Source of the DNA: Paraburkholderia aspalathi
Lineage (GTDB): Bacteria; Pseudomonadota; Gammaproteobacteria; Burkholderiales; Burkholderiaceae
NCBI RefSeq assembly: GCF_900116445.1
Contig: NZ_FPBH01000001.1
Location: 124,001 to 188,000 of the forward strand
Length of the DNA: 64,000 nucleotides
Direction: 5' to 3'
Part shown: positions 8,577-18,345 of the stretch, one piece after another
Layout of the letters: the number at the start of each line of letters is the position of its first letter
How positions within the stretch are numbered: the first letter of the stretch is position 1
Notes under the pieces: model-generated
The model's database searches: none
Seen by the model: only the letters and a program-made list of their open reading frames with translations
What the model was told of the DNA's origin: nothing
Translations under genes and position numbers: made by a program

Positions 8577-11066
8577 TCACTCGTCCGGCAGGCGAATGAC
8601 GCTCGCGTCCTTGCGAATCTGCGCCGAGGCCGTCAGCATCTGCTTGCATTGATGGGCGAGCAATTTCATGTCATGCACGGCGTCCGCCGGGTGGTCCGGC
8701 GATTTCTCCGTCTCGACCACCATCGCATCCAACTCACGCGACAATTGTTTGATCTGCTCGGCCTGATCGGCGGGCGGGGCGCTGCCGGCTTCGGCTTCGG
8801 TCAGATTGTCGCGGACCGTGCTCAGGGCGCGTTGCAAGGGCTGCAGTGAGACGTTGTCAGCCCGCTGCGCGGAGGTGCGCAGCAACGGCGCCGCCACCGT
8901 GATCTGCGAGGCGAGCACGTGGCTGCGCACCAGCAGATCATTCAATTCCGGCACGAACTTCTGCGCGGACTTCGGTTCGAGCATCATGCGCTGGAATGCC
9001 TGACCCAGATTGGCAAACGCCACGTGGACGTTCTTGCGCGCGAGCCGGTAGCGGTAATCGCGATCGAGCGCTGTTGCAGCGGCTGCGGCGGCAGGGGATG
9101 CGCCGCCGGCCGGCTTGGCGGTCGGGTTGCTGATCGTGGTGGTGCCGGCGCCGCTTGCACTGGTGGTCGCCCCCGTGCTTGCTGCACCAGCAGTTGCGCC
9201 GGCTTTGAGAGCCGCGTTGCCGCCCGCGTTCGCTCCTGCGTTGGCCACCGCGAGCGCCGGTGCGCCGAGTTCGATCGCCGGATCCGCCATCGCCGCGGCG
9301 GGCGCGAACGCACCGGCCTCTGTCACCGTAGCGACCACCGCTGCGGCCGGCTTGCCGCTCCACCACCAGCTCGCTTCCAGGTATTGCCGCGTCGCATTGA
9401 TCATGTTGTTGACGAGCTTGCCCATCAACCGGTATTCCCAGTAGGGGAACAGATGGCTCGCCGCAATGGCGATCGCGCAGCCCACCACCGTATCGATTGC
9501 GCGCTCGCCGATGATGCGCATGCTGCCCGGCGCGAGCAGATGGAACATGAGCAGCACATACGAGGACGTGAACACCACGCTCGCCGTGTAATTGAACAGT
9601 AGCAGGCTGTAGCTCATCACCATCGAGGCGAACATCACCACCAGCAGGATGTGCGGCTCCTTGACGAAGATCATCAACGCGATACTCGCCGCGCAGCCGA
9701 TCAGCGTACCGACTATCCGCTGCCCGTTACGCTGCTTGGTCAGCGAATAGCCTGGCTTCAGGATGATGACGGTGGTCATCACGATCCAGTATGCGTTGGT
9801 GAGCGGCAGCAGGCGGCCGAGCCAGAAACCCACGGCCACCGCGATCGTCACGCGCAGCGCATGGCGGAAGCTCGGCGAGGCCATCGTCAGATTCGAGAAG
9901 ATCTGCCCGAATGGCACTCGGCGGCTCGAGACGAAGCGGGAGAGCGCCTTGTCGAGCCGCAGTTCGGTCTCGGTCGCGCTTGGATCGCTCGACAGGCTTT
10001 GGTGCATCCTGTCGATCAGGCGCGTGGCGCTCCAGATGCGCCGGAAGGTGGACGAGACCGCCGAATAAGCCTCAGGATTTTTGGCAGCCAGGTCCTGCTT
10101 GCGCATCAGTTCGATCTCGAACTCGATGGCGCGCAATTCGGCCTTTACATTGATGCGCGTACGCGCCGGCTGGTTTTGCAGCACCGCAAGTCCGATTTCT
10201 TCGAGATCGGCCGCGGATTTGCGAATCAGATCGCGGTAGAACACCAGCAGGTCGGAGCCGCCAAACGTGGTTCGCACCAGCGAGTAGTCCACGTGCGTGC
10301 CGACAAACAGCTCGTGCAGATCGACGGTATTGATAAACAGATTGAACAGCATGGCCCGGCGCGGTTCGAGCCGGCCGGCTTTCAGCTTGGGCAGATTGCG
10401 CAGCACGATATCGCGTGCGGCGTCCTGACGTTCGACGGCGGTAATCTGCTTGTCGACCAGATTGCGATAGCACTCGTCGAGATCATTATTGAGATCGTAG
10501 AAGGCGGCGCGCGCGAGCAGATAGTCCGCGCACGCGAACACGCTTTCGGCAAGCGCCTGCTGTTCGATGCGGTGCATCATCCAGCGGCTCACGAAGGTCG
10601 ACCAGTACGTGTACCAGAGACCGCCCACCAGAATCCACGACGCATTGACGAGCGCCTGCATGGGCGTGAAATGCTCTTCCAGCGTCATGATCATCATGAA
10701 CAGCGTGGCGAAGCTGATCTGCGGCCAGCGGTTGCCATACACGACGATCAAGGAGAGCACGAACGTGAGCGGCACGACTGTGCACCACAGCGCCACGGGG
10801 TTGACCGTGGCGATGCCGGTGGCGAGCGCGGACAGGAAGCCGATCACCGTGCACGCCAGCATCTCGTTGTGCTTGTACTTGAGCGGGCCCGGCATATCGA
10901 CCACACAGGCGCCGAGTGCGCCGGTCGCGATCGTGAAGCCGAGTTCGCGGTCGTGAAATACGATCAAACACAATATGGCCGGTAATGACACGCCGACTGC
11001 GATGCGCAGGCCGCCATAGAAGTACTGGCTGTAGAGGAATTTTTTTATTTCAACCGAATAGCGCAT
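8577..11066 (-). CDS. FUSC-family inner membrane protein (aromatic acid efflux-like)
   Basis: An 829-residue protein of the FUSC/YccS/AaeB type. Two blocks of transmembrane helices (about residues 15-175 and 395-550) are separated by a cytoplasmic helical region, with a long C-terminal cytoplasmic part containing an Ala/Gly/Thr-rich stretch near 590-680 unlike the rest. Typical segments are RIAVGVSLPAILCLIVFHDR and LTNAYWIVMTTVIILKPGYS. Relatives export hydroxylated aromatic acids or are of unknown role. The ATG at 11066 gives the usual MRYSVEIKKFLYSQYFYGG start and has AGG upstream; an ATG at 11084 is an alternative. The promoter region is shared with recC. Confidence 0.85.
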   Translation of the reverse strand: MRYSVEIKKFLYSQYFYGGLRIAVGVSLPAILCLIVFHDRELGFTIATGALGACVVDMPGPLKYKHNEMLACTVIGFLSALATGIATVNPVALWCTVVPLTFVLSLIVVYGNRWPQISFATLFMMIMTLEEHFTPMQALVNASWILVGGLWYTYWSTFVSRWMMHRIEQQALAESVFACADYLLARAAFYDLNNDLDECYRNLVDKQITAVERQDAARDIVLRNLPKLKAGRLEPRRAMLFNLFINTVDLHELFVGTHVDYSLVRTTFGGSDLLVFYRDLIRKSAADLEEIGLAVLQNQPARTRINVKAELRAIEFEIELMRKQDLAAKNPEAYSAVSSTFRRIWSATRLIDRMHQSLSSDPSATETELRLDKALSRFVSSRRVPFGQIFSNLTMASPSFRHALRVTIAVAVGFWLGRLLPLTNAYWIVMTTVIILKPGYSLTKQRNGQRIVGTLIGCAASIALMIFVKEPHILLVVMFASMVMSYSLLLFNYTASVVFTSSYVLLMFHLLAPGSMRIIGERAIDTVVGCAIAIAASHLFPYWEYRLMGKLVNNMINATRQYLEASWWWSGKPAAAVVATVTEAGAFAPAAAMADPAIELGAPALAVANAGANAGGNAALKAGATAGAASTGATTSASGAGTTTISNPTAKPAGGASPAAAAAATALDRDYRYRLARKNVHVAFANLGQAFQRMMLEPKSAQKFVPELNDLLVRSHVLASQITVAAPLLRTSAQRADNVSLQPLQRALSTVRDNLTEAEAGSAPPADQAEQIKQLSRELDAMVVETEKSPDHPADAVHDMKLLAHQCKQMLTASAQIRKDASVIRLPDE

Positions 11067-11278
11067 CGACTGCCTGGATTCCATTCACTGAGAAAACGCG
11101 GTTGAACAGGCCGACCTGGGCCGACCCCAAACTGCCGTCGAGTCTAACTGATTTTGAACCTGATCTGACCTCGTCCATTCGGCCAGGTTCTGCGCTGGGA
11201 GCGCGTTTGTTATGCTGTCGCTTCAATGTCTGTCGCGGCCCGGGCGTTCCGCTCGCGTCGCCTGCTTTCCCAGGATCC

Positions 11279-14200
11279 ATGCTCCAACTCTTCTACTCGA
11301 ACCGCTACGAAACCCTTGTCGGCGCGCTACTCGACGACCTGGCAGAAGCGCCGTCCGATCCCTGGACCGCGCAGCCCGTGATCGTCCCGAGCGCGGCGGT
11401 GCGGCGGCGGCTCGAGCTCGACATCGCGGCGCGCCAGGGAATCTGCGCGAATGTCAATTTTGGTTACCTCGCGCAGTGGTTGTGGGCGCAAATCGGCGGC
11501 GTGATCGAAGTGCCCAAGCATTCGCCATTCGCGCCGGACCGGCTCGTCTGGCGCTGCTACCGGTTGCTGGGGGAGGCGGATGAAGCATTGCCGTGGAATG
11601 CGTCGCCGCGTCTGCGTACTTATCTCGATGCGGCGGATGCATCGATGCGCTATGAACTGGCGCGGCGCGTCGCGACGGTGCTCGACCACTATCTGACTTA
11701 TCGCCCGGAATGGCTGCTGCAATGGCAGAAGGGCGGTTCGATTTTCGCGAGCGGCGCGGCGGATGACAAGGGGCCGCGTCTCGTTGGCGCAAGTCAAGCG
11801 GCCCGTGAGGACGAGCGTTGGCAAGCCGCGCTGTGGCGTGCCGTGCTCGCCGAAGTAGCGGGCGACGCGCAAACGCCTGCAGCCGCCTTACCGCCCGCTT
11901 ATCGCTTTCTCGAGGAAATCGGCACGCTCGATCTCGAAGCCATCTCGAACGCACAGTGGCCTGAAGCGGTCAGCGTGTTCGCGCTGCCGACCATGCCGCC
12001 GCTGCACGTCGCTTTGCTGCGCGCGCTGTCGCGCTGGGTCGACGTGCGTCTGTATGTGATGAACCCGTGCCGTGAATTCTGGTTCGACGTCGTCAGCGCG
12101 GGCCGCGTCGAAGCGCTCGATGCCGCCGGCCAGCTCGATTATCAGGAAGTGGGTCATCCGCTGCTAGCCGAATGGGGCCGTCAGACCCAGGCGCAACTGC
12201 ATATGCTGCACGAGCTGACTGAGAGCGCCGCATCCGGCGAGACGGGCGACTTCACCGAGAATCCGGAACCGAGCTGGCTCGCCTCTGTGCAGAACGGCAT
12301 CCTCGATCTGCGGGCAGAAACGGACACGGACGAATTGCCGATCGAAAACGGCATTGAAGTCCACGTGTGTCACAGCCTGTCGCGGCAGCTCGAAGTGCTG
12401 CACGACCGCCTGCTTGGCTGGTTCGATGAGTTCGACGATCTGCAGCCGTCCGATGTGCTCGTTGCCGTGTCCGATCTCGCCGCCGCCGGGCCGTTGATTG
12501 ATGCGGTATTCGGCACCGCGCCGCCTGGCGATACTCGCCGCATTCCGTATCGGATCACCGGCTTGCCGCCTTCGCAGGCCAATCCGGTCGCGCGTTTGCT
12601 GCTCGATTGGCTGGCCTTGCCTGAGCGTAGCGTGGGCGCGCCGGATCTGATCGAATGGTTGCGTGTCGATGCGATCGCCGCGCGTTACGGCATCGATGCC
12701 AGCGCGCTTGAAGCTGCGCAGGAATGGCTCGCGGCAGCCGGTGCGCGTCGCGGGCTGGCGCCTGGCGAGCCGACGGGCGAGCACGTGCCTGTCGAGCGTC
12801 ATACGTTTGCGGATGCGCTGACCCGTCTGTACCTTGGCTATGCGATGCCGGATGGCGGCGAGCCGGTCGATGCCTGGCTGCCCGTTGAAGGCGCCGATGG
12901 CTCGGACGCCGAGCTTCTTGGCCGCCTCTCGCGTTTCGTCGACGATATCGAAACCTTCGCGCAGCGCTGCTCGGTCGAGCAGACTCCCGCCGAATGGACG
13001 CAACTGCTGCTCGAAACGCTCGCCCAGTGTTTCGATGGCGGCGTGGCGTTTGCCGATTCACTGGCGGCAGTGCGCGACGCGATCGACAAGATGGGCGATG
13101 CGATGCAAGCGGGCGCGGACGACGTCGTGCTGCCGGCCGCCGTGGTGCGCGGCGCGCTCACGGAGGCGCTCGACGACCCGGCGCGTGGCGGCGTGCCTTG
13201 GGGTAGCGTGACGTTTTCGTCGCTGACCAGCTTGCGCGGTTTGCCGTATCGCATCGTCTGCCTGCTCGGCATGGATGACGGCGTGCTGCCGAGTCTCGCC
13301 CGCGCGGACGAATTCGATCTGATGGCCGCGTTCGGTAAAGCCGGTGACCGGCAGCGCCGCGACGATGAACGCAACCTGTTCCTCGATCTGCTGCTGGCCG
13401 CGCGCGACCGGCTGTTCATCGCCTATACCGGCCGCAGCATTCGCGACAATGCGCCGTTGCCGCCGGCCGCGCTGGTCGATGAATTGCTCGATCACCTCGC
13501 GCAAGTGTCGGCGGGGGAAGGGGCGAGTCCCGCGGAAATCGAAGCCGCACGGCATGCGTTCATCATTGATCATCCGCTGCAGGCGTTCGCGTCGGACTAT
13601 TTCTCGTTGCAGCGCGGTCTTTTCACTTACGACGTGGATCGCGCGGAACTGGCCAGTTTGCTGGCCGCGCCGCAGCATCCGGCCGCCGCGCCGTTCTTCG
13701 ATCAACCCTTGCCGCCCGAAGAGACGGCCTCCGTCGCATTCGACGAATTCGTGCGCTTCTGGCGTCATCCGGCGCGTGCGTTGTTGCGCGACCGTCTGGG
13801 GATCGTGTTGTCGGATGCGCAGGGTGAATTGCTCGACACCGAACCGTTCGAACTCGATTGGGCCGGACGGGATGCGCTGGCGGAGCGGCTCTTGCCGGTA
13901 CTGCTGGACAGCGAGATCAAAGACGACGACAGCATGTTCGAGCGCGTGCGCCGCGTCGCCGCGGCCAGTCCCGAACTGCCGGGTGGCGCGACCGGCGCGG
14001 TATGGCGCTCGCGCGAACTCGGCGCGCTGCGACAGCTCGCCGACAGCGTGCGCCGCGAAGTCGCCTCGGGTGTGGAACGGTTGCCGTTCGTGCTGGATAT
14101 CGTGCCGCGTTGGCCTCACAGCGCCGACATTGCAGATACGCTCTTCGGCACTCATGACGCGGCGCTCCGCAAAGCGGCCGAAACACCGCTGCAACTGCAT

Positions 14201-14656
14201 GGCACCTTGAATTTGCTGACCGAAACAGGACAAGTGATTTTCCGCTACGCCAAGCCCACCGCGCGCGACTATCTGTCGGCGTGGCTTGCGCATCTGGTCT
14301 ATTGCGCGGCGCTGCCGAACGGCCCACGCCGTACGGTTTGGCATGGCAGTGGCGAGAGCTTCGAGCTCACGCCGGTCGCCGCGCCACTCGATGAGCTGGC
14401 GCCGCTTGCGGCGTTGTTCAGAGCCGGGCGCATGCTGCCGCTGCGCTTTTTTCCGAAGAGTGCATGGGTGAAAGTCAGCGAGAGCGATTCCGCGGCGCAG
14501 GGGGTGTGGATCAACGATCGGGTCCGCGGTGAATCCGACGACCCTGCCTTGCGCATCGCGCTGCGCGGCACGCCGCTTTCGCTCGACGAACCGTTCGGCA
14601 GTCTTGCCTCGATCGTGTTCAAGCCGCTCGTGCAGCATCTGCGGAGCGCGTCATGA
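11279..14656 (+). CDS. recC: Exodeoxyribonuclease V subunit gamma (RecC)
   Basis: A 1125-residue RecC, close to the E. coli length (1122). The N-terminus MLQLFYSNRYETLVGALL and the segments VIVPSAAVRRRLELDIA and GSVTFSSLTSLRGLPYRIVC are typical of the family. RecC is the inactivated-helicase subunit that splits the duplex at the entry fork and scans for Chi in the RecBCD complex. The start is placed at the ATG at 11279, since the open upstream frame (from 10985) runs over the FUSC gene. The stop overlaps the recB start by four bases, indicating translational coupling. Confidence 0.95.
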   Translation: MLQLFYSNRYETLVGALLDDLAEAPSDPWTAQPVIVPSAAVRRRLELDIAARQGICANVNFGYLAQWLWAQIGGVIEVPKHSPFAPDRLVWRCYRLLGEADEALPWNASPRLRTYLDAADASMRYELARRVATVLDHYLTYRPEWLLQWQKGGSIFASGAADDKGPRLVGASQAAREDERWQAALWRAVLAEVAGDAQTPAAALPPAYRFLEEIGTLDLEAISNAQWPEAVSVFALPTMPPLHVALLRALSRWVDVRLYVMNPCREFWFDVVSAGRVEALDAAGQLDYQEVGHPLLAEWGRQTQAQLHMLHELTESAASGETGDFTENPEPSWLASVQNGILDLRAETDTDELPIENGIEVHVCHSLSRQLEVLHDRLLGWFDEFDDLQPSDVLVAVSDLAAAGPLIDAVFGTAPPGDTRRIPYRITGLPPSQANPVARLLLDWLALPERSVGAPDLIEWLRVDAIAARYGIDASALEAAQEWLAAAGARRGLAPGEPTGEHVPVERHTFADALTRLYLGYAMPDGGEPVDAWLPVEGADGSDAELLGRLSRFVDDIETFAQRCSVEQTPAEWTQLLLETLAQCFDGGVAFADSLAAVRDAIDKMGDAMQAGADDVVLPAAVVRGALTEALDDPARGGVPWGSVTFSSLTSLRGLPYRIVCLLGMDDGVLPSLARADEFDLMAAFGKAGDRQRRDDERNLFLDLLLAARDRLFIAYTGRSIRDNAPLPPAALVDELLDHLAQVSAGEGASPAEIEAARHAFIIDHPLQAFASDYFSLQRGLFTYDVDRAELASLLAAPQHPAAAPFFDQPLPPEETASVAFDEFVRFWRHPARALLRDRLGIVLSDAQGELLDTEPFELDWAGRDALAERLLPVLLDSEIKDDDSMFERVRRVAAASPELPGGATGAVWRSRELGALRQLADSVRREVASGVERLPFVLDIVPRWPHSADIADTLFGTHDAALRKAAETPLQLHGTLNLLTETGQVIFRYAKPTARDYLSAWLAHLVYCAALPNGPRRTVWHGSGESFELTPVAAPLDELAPLAALFRAGRMLPLRFFPKSAWVKVSESDSAAQGVWINDRVRGESDDPALRIALRGTPLSLDEPFGSLASIVFKPLVQHLRSAS

Positions 14657-17600
14657 GCGGCGCCGTTCACCATCACGCACTGGTCGCTGAAGAGCTCGAC
14701 GTCTTTGCCTGTTCGCTCGACGGCGTCAATCAGATCGAGGCGTCGGCGGGAACCGGCAAGACCTGGAACATCTGCGCGTTGTACGTGCGGCTGCTGCTCG
14801 AAAAGAACCTGAACGCGGATCAGATTCTTGTTGTGACCTTTACGAAGGCGGCGACCGCGGAGTTGCACGAGCGGATTCGCGGGCGGCTCGCGGAACTGGA
14901 CCGGGCTATCGATACAGACGACGACGGCGGCGATCCGTTCATCCAGCGTCTCTTTGAAACGACGCTGGCGCCGGAGCGCGGCATCGATCGCGAGACCGCA
15001 TTGAAGGTCGTCCGCCGCGCACTGCGCACGTTCGACCAGGCCGCGATTCACACCATCCACGCGTTCTGTCAGCGTGCGTTGCAGGAGGCGCCGTTCGCCG
15101 CGGCCATGCCGTTCGCCTTCGAAATGGAAGCCGACGATGCGGCCTTGCGTTTCGAAATGGCGGCCGATTTCTGGCGCGAGCAGGTGGAACCGGTGGCCTA
15201 CGCGCATCCTGCGTTTGCCGCATGGCTGGTGGCCAAACGCGCCGGTCCCGCGTCGCTCGATGAGCAACTCGCGCGGCGCCTGAAGAAGCCGTTGGCGCAG
15301 TTGCGCTGGGGCAAGCTCGATTCAGGTGGAAACAATGCCGATCCGCAGACGGTTTTCGATGCGGCCTGCGCGATGTGGCGGGCGGAGCGCGACGCGATCG
15401 TCAGTCTGCTTGGACAAGCGCAGGACCGTCTGAGCAAGACCTCGCACAAGCCTGAACTCGTGAGCGCCGCGATTGCCGCGTGGACCGAATATTTCGCTCA
15501 GGGCGATTGCCATGCGCCGCCGCCCAAGGCTGCCTTGAAACTGACGGCGTCGGCGTTGAAGAAGGCGACCAAGGTCAAGTTCGAACCGCCCGAGCATCCG
15601 TTCTTCGAGCACGCCGAGGCGCTATCTGCCGCCGTGATCGCCGCCGAAGCCGCGCAACGCGCGCGCTGGCTTTCGCTCGTCGAAACCTGGCTCGACTACG
15701 CGCCCGCCGAACTGATAGCGCGCAAACGCTCGCGCCGGGTGGTGTCGTTCGACGATCTGCTGTCCAACCTGTATCGCGCGCTCGCGGCCAACCCCTGGCT
15801 GGCCGATGCTTTACGCGCACGTTATCCGGCCGCGCTGATCGACGAGTTTCAGGATACCGATCCGTTGCAGTTCGCGATCTTCAGCCGCATCTTCGCGCCG
15901 GCTGGTCCGCTGTTTCTGGTCGGCGATCCGAAGCAGGCGATCTACAGTTTTCGCGCGGCGGATTTGCATACTTATCTGGCGGCGCGTGAGGCGGCTTCGG
16001 CGTGCTACACGCTTGCGGTCAATCAGCGTTCGACCGCGCCGATCGTCGAGGCCTGCAACCGGCTGTTCGAAGCCAATCCACAGGCGTTCGTGCTCGACGG
16101 TCTCGGCTATCAGCCGGTGCGGGCTGGCGAGCGGCGTCGTCCGCCGTTCTCCGAACCGGATGCAAACGCGGGGGACTTCCGCATCTGGACTTTGCCGCAA
16201 GGCGACGCCGCGTTGACCAAACGCGAAGCGCAGCGCGCGGCGAGCGAAGCCTGCGCCGCCGAGATCGTGCGGCTCCTGCGCGGTGCGCGTGAAGGGTCGG
16301 TGACGATCGGCGACGCGCCGCTCGCACCGGGCAATATCGCGGTGCTCGTGCAAACTCATAAGCAAGGCAGTCTGATCAAGCGTGTGCTGGCGTCGTGGGG
16401 CGTGGGCAGCGTGGAACTGGCGCAGGCTTCGGTGTTCGCCACGTTCGACGCCGAGCAGATCGAGCGCGTGCTGGCCGCGGTTGACACGCCGGGCGATCTG
16501 CGCCGCTTGCGCGCCGCACTCGCCACCGATTGGCTTGGTCTTGATGCCGCCGCACTGTGGCGCCTCGAGCAGGTCGCCGACGCACCGGCACCGGTCAACG
16601 ATCCAGCGCATGCCGCGGACGCAATGGGTTGGGTCGAACGTTTCTCGCGCTATCGCACGCTATGGCACGAGCGCGGCTTCGTCTTGATGTGGCGCACGCT
16701 GATGCGCGAGCTGCGCGTCGCACAGCGCCTGGTGGCCGGACCGGACGGCGAGCGCCGTCTGACGAACGTGAATCATCTGGCCGAACTCGTGCAGGCGCGT
16801 GCCGCCACGCAGCCCGGCATCGCGCCGACCTTGCGTTGGCTCGCCGCGCAACGCACGCAAGGTGGCGGCGAAGACGCGCAATTGCGGCTCGAGTCGGATC
16901 GCAACCTTGTGCAGATCGTCACCGTGCACAAATCGAAAGGGCTGGAATATGCGGTCGTGTTCTGTCCGTTTCTGAACGACGGTGCGCTGCGCGAGCCGCC
17001 ATCCTCCGGCTTGCCCGATGCACGCGAATATCACGACGAAACGGGCGGCGCGGTGCTGCACTACGGTTGTGATGACGAGGAAGCCGAACGCGCGTCACGT
17101 TACGCGGCGCGCGAACAGGCCGCGGAACGGGCGCGGCTCGTCTACGTTGCGTTGACGCGCGCGGTGTACCGTTGCTATCTCGTCGCAGGGACTTATCTTT
17201 CGTCGCGCTCCACCAAGGAGTCGCGGCGCAGCGTGCTGAACTGGCTGGTGGGTGGCAACGGTCACAGCTTCGACGATTGGCTCACCGATCCACCCGACGA
17301 AGCCGCTTTGTCATCATCGTGGCAGGCGCTGGCGGGCGGTCCGATCACGTTGCAGGCATTGCCGAAAGTGGAGCGCCGTGCGCCCTTGGAAAGCCTCCAG
17401 GACAGCGGCGCGCGGATGCAGGCGCGCGCCAATCGGCGGCCGTTGCGTGACCAGTGGCGCATGGCCAGCTTCAGCGGCTTGATCGCCGCCGGCAGCAAAG
17501 CGGAGGAGGGGCATACGCCGCTGGAAGAGGTACGCCCCGATCACGACGAGATCGCCGACGCGCTCGCGCCAACGCCGTTAGCGGCGCCACAAGCGCCGTC

Positions 17601-18345
17601 CTATGCTGAGGACGACATTCTCGCGTTTCCACGCGGCGCGGCGGCGGGCGAGTGTCTGCACCGCATGTTCGAGCTCGCGGATTTCACCGATCCGCAGACA
17701 TGGCCGGATGCCATCCGCGGCGCGTTGCGCGAGCGTCCGGCGCCGGCAGTGCCCGAACTCGCGGCACGCTTGCCCGCCATGATGCATAACCTGATCGCGG
17801 ACGTGGTGAGCACCGAGCTCGTGCCCGGCATGGCGCTCGCCAGGTTGAATCCGCGGCACCGTCTGAACGAACTCGAATTTCTGTTTGCCGCGCCTTCGCT
17901 CGATTTTCCGGCGTTGCGCGAGCTGCTGATCGAACACGGCTATCCCGACGTTGCGCTGGAACCCGGCATGTTGCGTGGGTTCGTCAAAGGATTTGTCGAC
18001 ATGATCGTCGAGCACGACGGACGCTTCTGGATCGTCGACTGGAAGTCGAACCATCTGGGCGACACCGCCGCCGACTACGCCGCGGCGCCGCTCGAAGCGG
18101 CCATGGCGAGCCATGCGTATCACCTGCAGGCACTGCTTTATATCGTGGCGCTGCATCGCTATCTGAAAACACGGGTACGCGATTATGCGTACGACACGCA
18201 CATCGGCGGCTATCTCTATCTGTTCGTGCGCGGGGTTCGTCCGCAGTGGCGTGACGCCGATGGAGCGGCCGGCGTGCATATGCGGCGGCCTGCATTCGAA
18301 CTCGTGGCGCTGCTCGACGCGGCAATGATTGGAGGTGTCGCATGA
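14653..18345 (+). CDS. recB: Exodeoxyribonuclease V subunit beta (RecB)
   Basis: A 1230-residue 3'-5' SF1 helicase and nuclease subunit. Walker A EASAGTGKT is at about residues 29-37, Walker B DEFQDTDPLQF near 396, motif V-like VTVHKSKGLEYAVVF and motif VI VYVALTRA are all present. The C-terminal nuclease shows GFVDMIVEHDGRFWIVDWKS (near 1112-1131) with the metal-binding Asp and the D-x-K triad. Everything needed for end processing before RecA loading is intact. It overlaps recC and recD by four bases at each end. Confidence 0.96.
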   Translation: MSGAVHHHALVAEELDVFACSLDGVNQIEASAGTGKTWNICALYVRLLLEKNLNADQILVVTFTKAATAELHERIRGRLAELDRAIDTDDDGGDPFIQRLFETTLAPERGIDRETALKVVRRALRTFDQAAIHTIHAFCQRALQEAPFAAAMPFAFEMEADDAALRFEMAADFWREQVEPVAYAHPAFAAWLVAKRAGPASLDEQLARRLKKPLAQLRWGKLDSGGNNADPQTVFDAACAMWRAERDAIVSLLGQAQDRLSKTSHKPELVSAAIAAWTEYFAQGDCHAPPPKAALKLTASALKKATKVKFEPPEHPFFEHAEALSAAVIAAEAAQRARWLSLVETWLDYAPAELIARKRSRRVVSFDDLLSNLYRALAANPWLADALRARYPAALIDEFQDTDPLQFAIFSRIFAPAGPLFLVGDPKQAIYSFRAADLHTYLAAREAASACYTLAVNQRSTAPIVEACNRLFEANPQAFVLDGLGYQPVRAGERRRPPFSEPDANAGDFRIWTLPQGDAALTKREAQRAASEACAAEIVRLLRGAREGSVTIGDAPLAPGNIAVLVQTHKQGSLIKRVLASWGVGSVELAQASVFATFDAEQIERVLAAVDTPGDLRRLRAALATDWLGLDAAALWRLEQVADAPAPVNDPAHAADAMGWVERFSRYRTLWHERGFVLMWRTLMRELRVAQRLVAGPDGERRLTNVNHLAELVQARAATQPGIAPTLRWLAAQRTQGGGEDAQLRLESDRNLVQIVTVHKSKGLEYAVVFCPFLNDGALREPPSSGLPDAREYHDETGGAVLHYGCDDEEAERASRYAAREQAAERARLVYVALTRAVYRCYLVAGTYLSSRSTKESRRSVLNWLVGGNGHSFDDWLTDPPDEAALSSSWQALAGGPITLQALPKVERRAPLESLQDSGARMQARANRRPLRDQWRMASFSGLIAAGSKAEEGHTPLEEVRPDHDEIADALAPTPLAAPQAPSYAEDDILAFPRGAAAGECLHRMFELADFTDPQTWPDAIRGALRERPAPAVPELAARLPAMMHNLIADVVSTELVPGMALARLNPRHRLNELEFLFAAPSLDFPALRELLIEHGYPDVALEPGMLRGFVKGFVDMIVEHDGRFWIVDWKSNHLGDTAADYAAAPLEAAMASHAYHLQALLYIVALHRYLKTRVRDYAYDTHIGGYLYLFVRGVRPQWRDADGAAGVHMRRPAFELVALLDAAMIGGVA

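Noticed and set aside
9651..10985. 444-codon plus-strand frame
   Set aside because: Antisense to the FUSC gene; Arg/His/Gln-rich shadow.
13058..14638. 526-codon minus-strand frame
   Set aside because: Antisense to recC, without motifs.
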